DNA from: an uncultured Halieaceae bacterium
GTDB taxonomy: Bacteria; Pseudomonadota; Gammaproteobacteria; Pseudomonadales; Halieaceae
Direction: 5' to 3'
Assembly: GCA_913057135.1 (NCBI GenBank)
Contig: CAJXNM010000018.1
Coordinates: forward strand, 1-57,034
Length of the DNA stretch: 57,034 nt
The position numbers were made by a program, and so were the translations under genes. Of the stretch, positions 28,962-37,343 are shown in pieces (within the stretch, counting starts at the first letter, position 1; each line of letters opens with the position of its first letter). The notes below the pieces were generated by a model that searched no databases, was not told the DNA's origin, and worked only from the letters and a program-made list of their open reading frames with translations.

Positions 28962-30410
28962 TTAGTGGCTACGGGTATCTGCCAGTAGTTTATCCACTAT
29001 TCGTTGTAACTGCTTGAGGTTATTACACTCTGTGGCAATGTGACAGTGCTTAATGATACCGGGCATGGCCGAGTCGCCCGTGCCCCAGGCCCGTCGTGTT
29101 TCAGGATTGAGCCAAATTAAGCGCCGACAGCGGCTTTGAATTTGGGCCAGTAAGTCCAATCGCGGGTCACAGTCGTTGTTGCGTCCGTCCCCAAGAATGA
29201 TGACTGTGGTGCCGCTATTGATGTCATTCAGCGCCAGTTCGCTGAAGTCCTGAAACGCACGGCCGTAGTCTGTTGCGCCACCGTAGCTCAAATTGACCTG
29301 ATTAATGGCGCTATCAATCGGTAACTTCTCAAACCACTCGGTCACCTCGCCCAACTGACTTGAGAAGGCGAAGCTGCGGGTGCGCGGTAGGACGTCTTGT
29401 AGCGCGTACAAGAACATGAGCAGGAACTTGGCGTACGCAGCCACCGAGCCACTGACATCGCAAATAGCCATGATTTGGGGTTTGCGACGTTCGATTTGAC
29501 GCCACTGGGGTACGAAAGGAATGCCATCGGTGGCGTTCGCGGTGCGCAGTGTCTTGGGGATGTTCAGTTGCCCACGACGGGTTTTACGTCGCCGCCGCCC
29601 GTGACGGCTGGCTAATTTGCGTGCCATGCGCTCGATGAGCTTGCGCATCCTGGCCTGTTGGTAAGGACTCACATTCGACAAACGAACCTGCTCAAGGGCT
29701 TCATCGAGAAAGCGCTCGGTCGCCCCCTGTGCGTGTAATAGATAGCCTCGCTCGATACGATTACGTATGCGAGAGCGCAGTTGCTCGCGAATTTGCTGCA
29801 GCTCGTCGAAGGCTTCTGGCTCGGTGTGTTCTAAACGAGCGGCTGCCTGCCGGAGCGGTAGCTCGCCAACCGCATCGAGCATGGCGCGCATGAATTGGCC
29901 CCGCTGGGTGAACCGTTGCATGGTCTCGAGCTGGGCCTTGGCAGCGGCCTGCTCAATAGCCAGTGCGAGATTCGCCTCTTGTCCATCCCTCAAATCCTGC
30001 ACGAGGGGTGACTTCAAGAGTTCCGCCACCTGCGCATCGTTAGCTGCCAGTGTGTCGAGGGGCGATGCGCTGCGGTTTTCATCCTCGATGTTTTGTGCTG
30101 CGCGCAGGTCATGGGTGTCGGTGTCGCCCCGTGCATCTGCCCTGTCAACAGCTTCGGACTCTTGGGTGTTGTCCTGCCCTACATCGACACTGAAGAATTG
30201 CTCGAAGGCCACATCGAAGGCTATTCGATCCTGTCGGGACTTGGCGAGTACTGCCGCAAGTCCCTGGGCCAATTGCTGGCGATCGTCGTAACCCAAAAGG
30301 CTGGCGACATGGATAGCGTCTAAGCTGTCGGCAGGTGACACAGCCACGTCCCGAGCACGCAAAAACTGAATGAAGTTCAGCAGCCGGTCGCTACCGATAC
30401 TGGCGTTCAC
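28962..30410 (-). CDS. VWA domain protein, CoxE-like
   Basis: 482 residues. Residues 1-75 are helical (FIQFLRARDVAVSPADSLDA), then an acidic linker, a helical middle part, a basic patch RHGRRRRKTRRGQ (269-281), and a C-terminal von Willebrand A domain. The metal-ion site is intact: Asp318, Ser320 and Ser322 in CDVSGSV, Thr in GGATDYGRAF, and Asp in IILGDGRNN. CoxE-type proteins work with a MoxR-type ATPase; in carboxydotrophs CoxD/CoxE mature the Mo-Cu CO dehydrogenase. Here the MoxR gene overlaps by ATGA. No CO dehydrogenase genes are in the window, so the client is unknown. Confidence 0.85.
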   Translation of the reverse strand: MNASIGSDRLLNFIQFLRARDVAVSPADSLDAIHVASLLGYDDRQQLAQGLAAVLAKSRQDRIAFDVAFEQFFSVDVGQDNTQESEAVDRADARGDTDTHDLRAAQNIEDENRSASPLDTLAANDAQVAELLKSPLVQDLRDGQEANLALAIEQAAAKAQLETMQRFTQRGQFMRAMLDAVGELPLRQAAARLEHTEPEAFDELQQIREQLRSRIRNRIERGYLLHAQGATERFLDEALEQVRLSNVSPYQQARMRKLIERMARKLASRHGRRRRKTRRGQLNIPKTLRTANATDGIPFVPQWRQIERRKPQIMAICDVSGSVAAYAKFLLMFLYALQDVLPRTRSFAFSSQLGEVTEWFEKLPIDSAINQVNLSYGGATDYGRAFQDFSELALNDINSGTTVIILGDGRNNDCDPRLDLLAQIQSRCRRLIWLNPETRRAWGTGDSAMPGIIKHCHIATECNNLKQLQRIVDKLLADTRSH

Positions 30411-31348
30411 GCCGACTCCAAGGTCCGTAGTAAAGCATTCATCTGACTGTCGGCGGTTTGAATGTCTTCTTCGTACTTCAAGAGGACATTCAGTGTCTGG
30501 CGCACCGTGTTCTCATCGAGGTCAGTGGCATGCAGTAGTAATAAACTGCGCGCCCAGTCCAGGGTTTCAGAAACCGCCGGCGCTTTTTTTAGGTCAAGAC
30601 CACGAATGCTGTGAACAAAGCGCACCAGTTTATCGGTGAGAGTTTGCTGTAAGTCGGGTACGCGCTGGGCGAGGATTTGCCGCTCCAAGTCGATGCTAGG
30701 GAAGTCGATATGCAAATGCAGACAGCGGCGTTTCAGAGCATCGGACAGCTCCCGGGTGTCGTTGCTGGTCAAAAATACCAGCGGTTTGGACTGGGCCGAA
30801 ACCGTTCCAAGTTCCGGTATCGATAGCTGAAAATCGGATAACACTTCGAGCAGAAGCGACTCGAACTCGGCATCGGATTTATCGATTTCATCAATGAGCA
30901 AGACCGCACCATCGGGTTGCTCCAAGGCTTTGAGCAGTGGGCGCGGCTCTAGAAATTCACGGGCGTAGAACGCATCACCGCTGGCATGGAGGCGTGCCAG
31001 CGACGCCTGTAGGGTATCGGCACCCTCCAACAGCAGCCCGAGGCGCTCTTTTAGAATCTGTGTGTAAAGTAGCTGCTTACCGTACTTCCACTCATAGAGC
31101 GCTTTGGCTTCATCGAGTCCTTCGTAGCACTGCAGGCGCACCAGAGGCTTGGCCACCACAGCGGCACAGGTTTTAGCCAGCTCGGTCTTACCGACACCGG
31201 GTGGTCCTTCGATGAGCACAGGTTTATTCAGCGCCGAGGCTAAGTAGACAACGGTGGCTATCTGCTGGGTGCAAATATAACCCGCTGTGTTGAACCGTTC
31301 TTTGACAGCCTCCACAGAGTCCAGTTGTGGGTAATGATGGCAGACCAC
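30407..31348 (-). CDS. MoxR family AAA+ ATPase (CoxD-like)
   Basis: 313 residues from GTG 31348, after AGGAAG. Walker A GPPGVGKTE at 48-55, the MoxR segment VRLQCYEGLDEAKALYEW, Walker B VLLIDEIDKSD, sensor 1 VFLTSNDTRELSDALKRRC with the Arg finger. MoxR ATPases are chaperone-like and partner with VWA proteins to assemble or activate metal enzymes and other complexes. Its stop overlaps the VWA start by four bases, so the two are made together. The moaA gene ends 65 bp upstream on the same strand, which may hint at a molybdoenzyme link (inference). Confidence 0.9.
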   Translation of the reverse strand: MVCHHYPQLDSVEAVKERFNTAGYICTQQIATVVYLASALNKPVLIEGPPGVGKTELAKTCAAVVAKPLVRLQCYEGLDEAKALYEWKYGKQLLYTQILKERLGLLLEGADTLQASLARLHASGDAFYAREFLEPRPLLKALEQPDGAVLLIDEIDKSDAEFESLLLEVLSDFQLSIPELGTVSAQSKPLVFLTSNDTRELSDALKRRCLHLHIDFPSIDLERQILAQRVPDLQQTLTDKLVRFVHSIRGLDLKKAPAVSETLDWARSLLLLHATDLDENTVRQTLNVLLKYEEDIQTADSQMNALLRTLESA

Positions 31349-31413
31349 GGTGACTTCCTTATGTAATTGACTGTGGGGCGGGTGATCCTGTCGGGTGCGG
31401 GCTCGTTTAAGCG

Positions 31414-32430
31414 TTAGCCCCCGGACGCATTCATGAAGCGTAGGATTTGCGGTTCATCCGGTTGATCAAATACGTGGCGTTCGGGTTTGCGGCTTAACGC
31501 GGCACGTATCTGTGTCGCTAGTTCATGGTCACTAGCGCCCGCCCTTAAGCTGTCCCTGAGACTGATGGAGTGTTCGTTTCCCAGGCACAATAGCAACCGG
31601 CCCTCGGCGGTGACTCTCAAGCGATTACAGCTGTGGCAAAAGTTATTGCTGTGTGGGGAAATCAAGCCCACCCGAGTACGGCTGCCATCGATGTGCCAAT
31701 ACCGGGCCGGACCGCTTTGTGCCGGTGCTTGCGTTGGCAGCAAGTCAAAGTGGCGCTGCAATTGCGCCAAGATCACATCGCTGGACACGAATTCTAAGGG
31801 CTTCCCGGCGGCATTGACTTGCCCCAAAGGCATCTCTTCGATAAGCGCTATGTCGATGCCTCGGGCTAGGGCGAACTCGGTGAGATCGACGACCTCATCG
31901 TCGTTTTGTCCCGCCAGAATTACCGCGTTTAATCGGATACGCTTAAAGTCCGCCGCAACCGCTGCGTCTATGCCGGCTAGCACCTGGGATAGGCGGCCGG
32001 TACGGGTGATGGCAGAGAATTTCGCATCGCTGAGGGTGTCCAAGCTAATGTTGAGGCTGGTCACCCCCGCGGACTTTAGTAGCGGCGCTTTGCTTTGCAG
32101 TTGGCTACCGTTAGTAGTGATGGCCAGTTCCCGCAGCGCGTCAAGTTGGCCTAAATTTGCCAGTAGCGTCTCAACACCCCGTCGTACCAGGGGTTCACCG
32201 CCGGTAACACGGAGTTTTCGTACCCCTAAACCCACGAATACCCGGGCTACTCGGGTAATCTCTTCAAGACTGAGCACGTCGCTGCGCGGCAAAAAGGTCA
32301 TGTCCTCTGCCATGCAGTAGGTGCAGCGGAAATCGCAGCGATCCGTGACGGATAGGCGCACATAATCTATGGTGCGCCCAAAACCATCGATAAGCGTTGT
32401 ACCTGAATCCATCATTGGGCAAGTGTACAC
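31414..32430 (-). CDS. moaA: GTP 3',8-cyclase MoaA
   Basis: 338 residues. Radical SAM enzyme for the first step of molybdenum cofactor synthesis. The SAM cluster ligands are Cys32, Cys36 and Cys39 in DRCDFRCTYC; the second cluster has Cys in NNFCHSCNRLR and a third Cys in LLLCLGNE; VTGGEPLVRRG and ITTNG are family hallmarks. The C-terminal double glycine (NASGG) needed for activity is present. ATG 32430 has in-frame ATGs a few codons later, so the exact start is uncertain. No other moa/moe genes are here. Upstream of the MoxR-VWA pair. Confidence 0.95.
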   Translation of the reverse strand: MYTCPMMDSGTTLIDGFGRTIDYVRLSVTDRCDFRCTYCMAEDMTFLPRSDVLSLEEITRVARVFVGLGVRKLRVTGGEPLVRRGVETLLANLGQLDALRELAITTNGSQLQSKAPLLKSAGVTSLNISLDTLSDAKFSAITRTGRLSQVLAGIDAAVAADFKRIRLNAVILAGQNDDEVVDLTEFALARGIDIALIEEMPLGQVNAAGKPLEFVSSDVILAQLQRHFDLLPTQAPAQSGPARYWHIDGSRTRVGLISPHSNNFCHSCNRLRVTAEGRLLLCLGNEHSISLRDSLRAGASDHELATQIRAALSRKPERHVFDQPDEPQILRFMNASGG

Positions 32431-32491
32431 AAACCGACGTCACTCGCAGCAGCTCTAGACGTCGTACAGAGTAAAAACTTAGGGCAAAACA

Positions 32492-33883
32492 ATGATAGTG
32501 AGCGTTCTCGATCCACGACATTCAGCGATACCCGGCTTGGCGCTTGCCTTGTTGATAGGGGCACTGAGCGTCCAGAGCGGATATGACCAAAGCATATCCC
32601 TCACCGCCGCTATCGCCATGGTCTGTATCATGTGGTGGGTGTTTGAACCCGTGCCTATACCTGTCACTTCTCTCGTGCCCATTGCCCTGTTCCCCATGCT
32701 GGGGGTCCTCGAACCCCGAGAGGTCGCTGAGGCTTACGGGTCGCCGTTAATACTGTTGCTAATGGGCGGATTCCTATTATCGAGGGGCATGGAATCCTCT
32801 GGCGCCCATCGCCGTTTAGCGTTGGGGGTGGTTCGGCTTGTGGGTAATCATAGCCCCCGTCGTTTGGTATTTGGGTTTATGTTGGCGGGCGCCGTACTCA
32901 GCATGTGGATATCCAACACAGCGACGGTTCTCATGCTCATGCCGGTTGCGATTGCGGTACTCGACAGTACCGATCGTCGTGATGCGTTGCAGGTGCCTCT
33001 ATTGTTGGGTCTAGCGTGGGCCTGCTCCATTGGCGGGCTTGGAACACCGATTGGCACAACGCCGAACCTCATCTTCATGCAGGTCTATCAGGAGTATACG
33101 GGCGATGCGGTAGCGTTTAGCCAATGGATGGGTCTGGGCCTACCGGTGGTGGCCATCATGGTCCCCCTAGCCGCGCTCTACCTCACTCGACGGTTACCTG
33201 CTCGTATCGCCGTTGAACTTCCCGATACGGGGCAGTGGCGCAGCGCGGAAGTGCGGGTGCTGGTTATTTTTGGCTTAACAGCTTTGGCGTGGATTACCCG
33301 CAGCGAGCCCTTCGGAGGCTGGAAAACCTGGTTGGGTATGCCCACAGCTAACGACGCGTCTGTTGCGTTTATTGCGGTTATTGCCCTGTTCGTCACCCGT
33401 GATAGAGAGGGGGAACCACTTATTACCTGGCAGCAGGCCGTTCAAATACCTTGGGGCGTGTTGCTGTTATTTGCGGGGGGTATTTGCCTTGCTAAGGCAT
33501 TTGTCACATCGGGGTTGTCGAGCATAGCGGGGGATGCGCTGGTGGGTCTCACCCAGTTACCCATCGTTGTGATGTTGTTCCTCATCGCGTTGGCGGTGAC
33601 GTTCATGACGGAAGCCACATCAAACACAGCTACGACGGCGCTGCTGATGCCTATTTTGGCTGCTGCGGCGGTATCGGCGGGGTTGAATCCCATGTTGATG
33701 ATGGTGCCGGCGGCACTCAGCGCGAGCTGTGCCTTCATGTTGCCGGTGGCGACCGGCCCCAATGCCGTGGTATTTGGTACCGACCGTATTCCTATTCAAG
33801 CAATGGCAAGAGAAGGGTTTGCAATGAACCTTGCCGGGGCCGTGGTGATTACGATTTTGATGTTGCTGCTCCTGCCGACTTAG
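32492..33883 (+). CDS. SLC13/DASS family anion:sodium symporter
   Basis: 463 residues, about 11-12 membrane helices with re-entrant hairpins. The two substrate/sodium-binding SNT motifs of the family are present: WISNTATVLMLMP in the first half and TEATSNTATTALLMPIL in the second; MVPAALSASCAFMLPVATGPNAVV is the DASS signature near the end. Such carriers take up dicarboxylates, citrate or sulfate with sodium; the substrate cannot be assigned. It diverges from moaA with 61 bp between. Convergent with the peroxiredoxin gene 20 bp later. Confidence 0.88.
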   Translation: MIVSVLDPRHSAIPGLALALLIGALSVQSGYDQSISLTAAIAMVCIMWWVFEPVPIPVTSLVPIALFPMLGVLEPREVAEAYGSPLILLLMGGFLLSRGMESSGAHRRLALGVVRLVGNHSPRRLVFGFMLAGAVLSMWISNTATVLMLMPVAIAVLDSTDRRDALQVPLLLGLAWACSIGGLGTPIGTTPNLIFMQVYQEYTGDAVAFSQWMGLGLPVVAIMVPLAALYLTRRLPARIAVELPDTGQWRSAEVRVLVIFGLTALAWITRSEPFGGWKTWLGMPTANDASVAFIAVIALFVTRDREGEPLITWQQAVQIPWGVLLLFAGGICLAKAFVTSGLSSIAGDALVGLTQLPIVVMLFLIALAVTFMTEATSNTATTALLMPILAAAAVSAGLNPMLMMVPAALSASCAFMLPVATGPNAVVFGTDRIPIQAMAREGFAMNLAGAVVITILMLLLLPT

Positions 33884-33903
33884 CAGGAGCAACCGGCGCA
33901 GAC

Positions 33904-34383
33904 TTAGAGCAGTGCCATCATGGCTTCCGCGGCGCTGACATCAACCCCGGGGCCTTCTTCCACGTTCAGATGGGTAACGGTGCCATTGTCGACGATCATG
34001 GCGTAGCGCTGGGAGCGTGTGCCCAACCCAAAGCCACTGGCATCTAACTCTAGGCCTAGTTTTTGGGTGAACTCACCGTTGCCATCGGCCAGCATCAGAA
34101 TATGTTCTGCGTTTTGGGCTTTACCCCAAGCGTCCATGACGAACGCATCGTTCACCGATACGCAAGCGATGGTATCAACACCTTTTCCTTTGATGTCGTC
34201 CGCATTAACCACATAGCCCGGAAGGTGTGTCATCGAGCACCCGGGGGTGAAGGCGCCGGGTACCGCAAATAACACCACTTTTTTGCCGTCGAAAATGGCG
34301 TCAGTGGTGATGGGGCTCGGGCCATTTTCGCCCATGGTCATCAGGGTGCAGTCAGGGATTTTATCGCCAGCGGCTATGGTCAT
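33904..34383 (-). CDS. Peroxiredoxin (Prx5 type)
   Basis: 159 residues, the compact Prx5/AhpE-like size. The peroxidatic Cys49 is in VPGAFTPGCSMTHLPGY, the Prx5 signature; the conserved Thr and Arg (TRSQRYAMIVD) of the active site are present. It reduces hydrogen peroxide and alkyl hydroperoxides. I see Cys72-type second cysteine (TIACVSVND), present in many bacterial members, and a short N-terminal Cys12; the resolving partner is uncertain, possibly glutathione/glutaredoxin. A GAGGTAA-like ribosome site precedes ATG 34383. Confidence 0.92.
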   Translation of the reverse strand: MTIAAGDKIPDCTLMTMGENGPSPITTDAIFDGKKVVLFAVPGAFTPGCSMTHLPGYVVNADDIKGKGVDTIACVSVNDAFVMDAWGKAQNAEHILMLADGNGEFTQKLGLELDASGFGLGTRSQRYAMIVDNGTVTHLNVEEGPGVDVSAAEAMMALL

Positions 34384-34535
34384 CGGAGTTACCTCGTCTT
34401 CTTTGGGTGGTTTGGTGGTGAGTCAATGAAGCTGCTACGCAGACCGTTATAGGCCAGATCAAAGTGGTGGGCAACGGCTGTGTCCGGGGGGCTGAGGCCT
34501 TGCTAAGGGCTCAACGCCATTGCGTTCAGTGTCTG

Positions 34536-35195
34536 TTAGGGTTTTACCATCAGCCCATAGAGACGTTCGCAGTCCTGGTAGAAGGCAGCACTTTCACCCC
34601 CTAAATAGGGTGCGCAGAACGATAGTAACTGCAGGACGCCCCGATGCACGATGACCTCATTGCGATCTTCAGGGTGGATGAGTTGGTCATACGACAGCCA
34701 GTAGGTGAGTGCCAAGGTCATCGCATCAATCAGCCCCCCGGGGGGCTGCTGTCGTGGGTCGAAACCTTCGCTCTCCAGAAGCGCATAGGCAATGGCCTCG
34801 CAAGCGGCTCGTTTCAATTTCACCAAGCGTCGGAAGCCCCGGTCAATCTCTGGGTATCGGTGCATCAAATCACTCGGGTTCTCGTACAGATAGCGGTAAT
34901 CCAGCATCTGCTCTAACACCACTGTCAGTAATAACCAGCTGCGCTGCAGCGGCGTTTCGTCCGGATCGGCCAGTAGATCGGGTGATGTGATAGAAGTGCC
35001 AAGGCTCGACACCAGGTTGCGTTGTAACTGGGAAAACAGCGCTAGATGAATACTGTCTTTACCTTTGAAGTGGTAATACAGGTTGCCCGGACTCATATCG
35101 AGCTCTACCGCGATATCGGAGGCGGTGACGTTACGTTCGCCCTCGGCATTGAATAGCTGTCGAGCTGTATCGAGGATGCGTTCTGCGGTTTTCAC
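34536..35195 (-). CDS. TetR family regulator, PhaD-like
   Basis: 219 residues from GTG 35195. The frame is open to 35312, but that would start inside the phasin terminator hairpin. VKTAERILDTARQLFNAEG aligns with the MKTRDRIL start I remember for PhaD. DNA-binding helix-turn-helix: VTASDIAVELDMSPGNLYYHFKGKDSI (quoted in two parts: VTASDIAVELDMS and PGNLYYHFKGK). The ligand domain includes YLYENPSDLMHRYPEIDR, also PhaD-like. PhaD controls phasin and PHA genes in Pseudomonas, responding to acyl-CoA. It lies directly downstream of the phasin gene, behind a strong terminator, so it probably has its own promoter. No good ribosome site is seen. Confidence 0.8.
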   Translation of the reverse strand: MKTAERILDTARQLFNAEGERNVTASDIAVELDMSPGNLYYHFKGKDSIHLALFSQLQRNLVSSLGTSITSPDLLADPDETPLQRSWLLLTVVLEQMLDYRYLYENPSDLMHRYPEIDRGFRRLVKLKRAACEAIAYALLESEGFDPRQQPPGGLIDAMTLALTYWLSYDQLIHPEDRNEVIVHRGVLQLLSFCAPYLGGESAAFYQDCERLYGLMVKP

Positions 35196-35286
35196 TAAGT
35201 CACTGAAATCCCTGTTGCCACGGGCGGCGCGCACACTCGCTGCTACGTCATGGGCGCCGAGTCCAATGGGAACAGGTTTTGTCGAC

Positions 35287-35310
35287 AAAAAAAAGGGAGC
35301 CGAAGCTCCC
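35287..35310 (-). terminator. Rho-independent terminator after the phasin gene
   Basis: On the minus strand GGGAGC, TTCG tetraloop, GCTCCC, then eight T. A very strong terminator 31 bases after the phasin stop. It rules out the longest start of the downstream regulator. Confidence 0.93.
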
Positions 35311-35340
35311 AATCAAAAAAGGACCTAAGTGGTTAGAGGC

Positions 35341-35889
35341 TTAGCCCAACTTGGCGCGTAATTCCTCGAAGCGTGCTTTCGCTTTGTTCATCTGTTCTTC
35401 CAGCTTGCTGCGGTCGGTCAGTGAATCGAGCTCGAGCTCTTCAAATGCTTTGACCGCATCAGTCTCCAATTGTTCACCACGACGAACCAGCGACTGGTAG
35501 ACGTCTTCGGCTTGCTTGCGGCGCTCATCGAGCTTGCTCTGGGCATCGTCAACTTGCTTTTGCAGTACTTCGAATTGCTCCAGTAACTGGTCGTAGGCTT
35601 TGCCATAAATACCCAAGCCGGCTCGGAAGGCGTTACGGCCGGTTTCCACTGCGCTGTCGCGCAGGTTGCGCTTAGCCGGTGCTTTCTTGGCAGTGGCTTT
35701 TTTAGCAGCGGCTTTCTTGGCTGGAGCCTTTTTGGCAGCCGCTTTCTTGGCGGGTGCTTTCTTGGCAGCTGTTTTAGCCGCAGCTTTCTTGGCAGGTGCT
35801 TTACGCTTAGGGGCCACCTTCGGTGCGTCTGCTTCGGCAGCGGCTGGTGTGGCGTCGGTTACGGTAGTTTCAGCCGTTGTATCCATCAT
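35341..35889 (-). CDS. Phasin family protein with N-terminal lysine/alanine repeat (PhaF-like, reversed)
   Basis: 182 residues. Residues 23-73 are a histone-H1-like repeat of KAPAKKAAAKK units; residues about 75-182 are a helical phasin-like domain (RNAFRAGLGIYGKAYDQLLE, then a coiled coil DDAQSKLDERRKQAEDVYQ). In Pseudomonas PhaF the phasin part comes first and the basic repeat last; here the order is inverted. PhaF coats PHA granules and ties them to DNA for even partition. The PhaD-like regulator downstream supports a PHA role, but no polymerase gene is in the window. It could instead be a general nucleoid-associated protein. AGGAC precedes ATG 35889. Confidence 0.78.
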   Translation of the reverse strand: MMDTTAETTVTDATPAAAEADAPKVAPKRKAPAKKAAAKTAAKKAPAKKAAAKKAPAKKAAAKKATAKKAPAKRNLRDSAVETGRNAFRAGLGIYGKAYDQLLEQFEVLQKQVDDAQSKLDERRKQAEDVYQSLVRRGEQLETDAVKAFEELELDSLTDRSKLEEQMNKAKARFEELRAKLG

Positions 35890-36142
35890 GATGTCTGTCC
35901 TCGCTGGGTTGTGGCGGCCGCCGACCTATTGCCGGAGGCGTGATCCGTTTTCGGTAATGCTGCGATACCAATGCCGCTTGCGTCGTGCTGTTCTAGCGGC
36001 GTCGGTCATCGACAGAGCTATAATGGCGATAGAAATTAGAAAGTGCCCTCTAGACGGAGCGGTAGTTTGACCAATTCCCAGCATGCCATCCTGCGCCCGT
36101 TGCGGCGGACGGTGGTTACCGACGCGTAATAACGGAGAACCT

Positions 36143-37342
36143 GTGACCACGTCATCGAAGAACATGGAATCGTCCAACAGGCCACGAATGAAAAAACTGG
36201 CCGCTGCCATGGTCACTGTAGTGGTCGGTTTGGGACTTGCCTGGCTGCTGCTGACGGGTAAGCCAAAGCCTCAGCCCGAGCCGCCCGCAGCGCCACTGCG
36301 TCCCGTGGTGGGGGTAACGGTTGTCGAGCCTTCAGCGCAGGTGCTCGAGATCACGACCCAGGGCACCGTGGAGCCATTGCGGCGTATTAACGTGGTGGCA
36401 CAGGTTGCCGGCAAAGTAGCATCGGTAGCGCCGACCTTTGAGGCTGGGCGGTTCTTCCGCAAGGGCGATGTTTTACTGCAACTTGAGCAAGCGGACTATG
36501 AGTTCGCGATTGCCCGAGCTCGCTCCTCGGTGGCGGCAGCACAGCAGCGTTTAGCGGAAGAGCGCGGTCGCAATCGCCAAGCAAAACGTGAATGGCGAGA
36601 TCTGGGCACGGATGAGGCCAACAGCCTGTTTTTACGTGAACCTCAGATGGCAGCTGCCAAGGCCGCCCTTGAGGCAGCACAAGCCGACTTGGCGGCCGCT
36701 AATCTCGCCCTTGAGCGCACGACATTACGGGCACCTTTTGACGGTAGGGTCGAGACAAAGGGCGTCGATATTGGTGCCTATGTCGCGCCAGGGGCTGTTT
36801 TAGGTCAAATCTATGCCACTGACGTCGTGCAAGTTCGATTGCCACTCACCGATCGACAATTAGGGGGGTTGGGTTTGTCGATGCATGCGGATGCCACGCT
36901 GGCCTACCCCATTACCCTGACAGCTAGGTTCGCCGAGCAAGACTGGCAGTGGCGCGCCACGATTCGGCGGCTTGAGGCGGTGGTTGATCGTGAGTCACGT
37001 GTTGTGCGCGCTATTGCCGAGGTAGAGCAGCCATTCGCGGGTCGGGTCGATGGTCGGCCGCCCCTAACCCCGGGCATGTTTGTACAGGGAGTTATCCCCG
37101 GTAAACCACAATCGAGTGTTGTGATATTGCCGGCCACCGCCCTTCGTGCGGATAACAGTGTGTTGCGTGTTGATAGCAACGAGCGTTTGGTACGTCAGCA
37201 AGTACAGGTGCTACAGCGCAACAACGAGTGGGCGTGGGTACGGGGCTTGGCATCTGGTGACCAGGTGGTGAATGAGCAAAGCGGGGTATTGGTGAGCGGC
37301 ATGTTGGTGACGGTCGCCGATCCTACCCAAGGAGAGCAATAA
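36143..37342 (+). CDS. RND efflux periplasmic adaptor (membrane fusion protein)
   Basis: 399 residues from GTG 36143 with CGGAG at 36133-36137; the longer frame lacks a ribosome site. One membrane anchor (about residues 17-40, MVTVVVGLGLAWLLL), no lipobox. Then the adaptor order: lipoyl half (QGTVEPLRRINVVAQVAGKV), alpha-hairpin (RARSSVAAAQQRLAEERGRN ... AALEAAQADLAAANLALERT), second lipoyl half (TTLRAPFDGRVETKGVDIGAYV) and beta-barrel. Bridges the RND pump to an outer-membrane channel. Its stop overlaps the region of the pump start (one base gap), one operon. Diverges from the phasin gene. Confidence 0.92.
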   Translation: MTTSSKNMESSNRPRMKKLAAAMVTVVVGLGLAWLLLTGKPKPQPEPPAAPLRPVVGVTVVEPSAQVLEITTQGTVEPLRRINVVAQVAGKVASVAPTFEAGRFFRKGDVLLQLEQADYEFAIARARSSVAAAQQRLAEERGRNRQAKREWRDLGTDEANSLFLREPQMAAAKAALEAAQADLAAANLALERTTLRAPFDGRVETKGVDIGAYVAPGAVLGQIYATDVVQVRLPLTDRQLGGLGLSMHADATLAYPITLTARFAEQDWQWRATIRRLEAVVDRESRVVRAIAEVEQPFAGRVDGRPPLTPGMFVQGVIPGKPQSSVVILPATALRADNSVLRVDSNERLVRQQVQVLQRNNEWAWVRGLASGDQVVNEQSGVLVSGMLVTVADPTQGEQ

Positions 37343-37343
37343 C

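Noticed and set aside
30407-31348. MoxR-VWA pair as part of an anti-phage (ternary conflict) system
   Set aside because: No effector or third component, and the neighbours are housekeeping genes.
31487-32320. Long plus-strand open frame (277 codons) opposite moaA
   Set aside because: The moaA frame carries every expected motif; the opposite frame has none and shows no family resemblance.
35196-35312. Longest start of the PhaD-like regulator (TTG 35312)
   Set aside because: It lies inside the phasin terminator hairpin, and the family start matches GTG 35195.
35666-36070. Plus-strand open frame rich in A/F/L (about 134 codons) opposite the phasin gene
   Set aside because: It is the mirror image of the KAPAKKAAAKK repeat, has no ribosome site, and no known membrane family.
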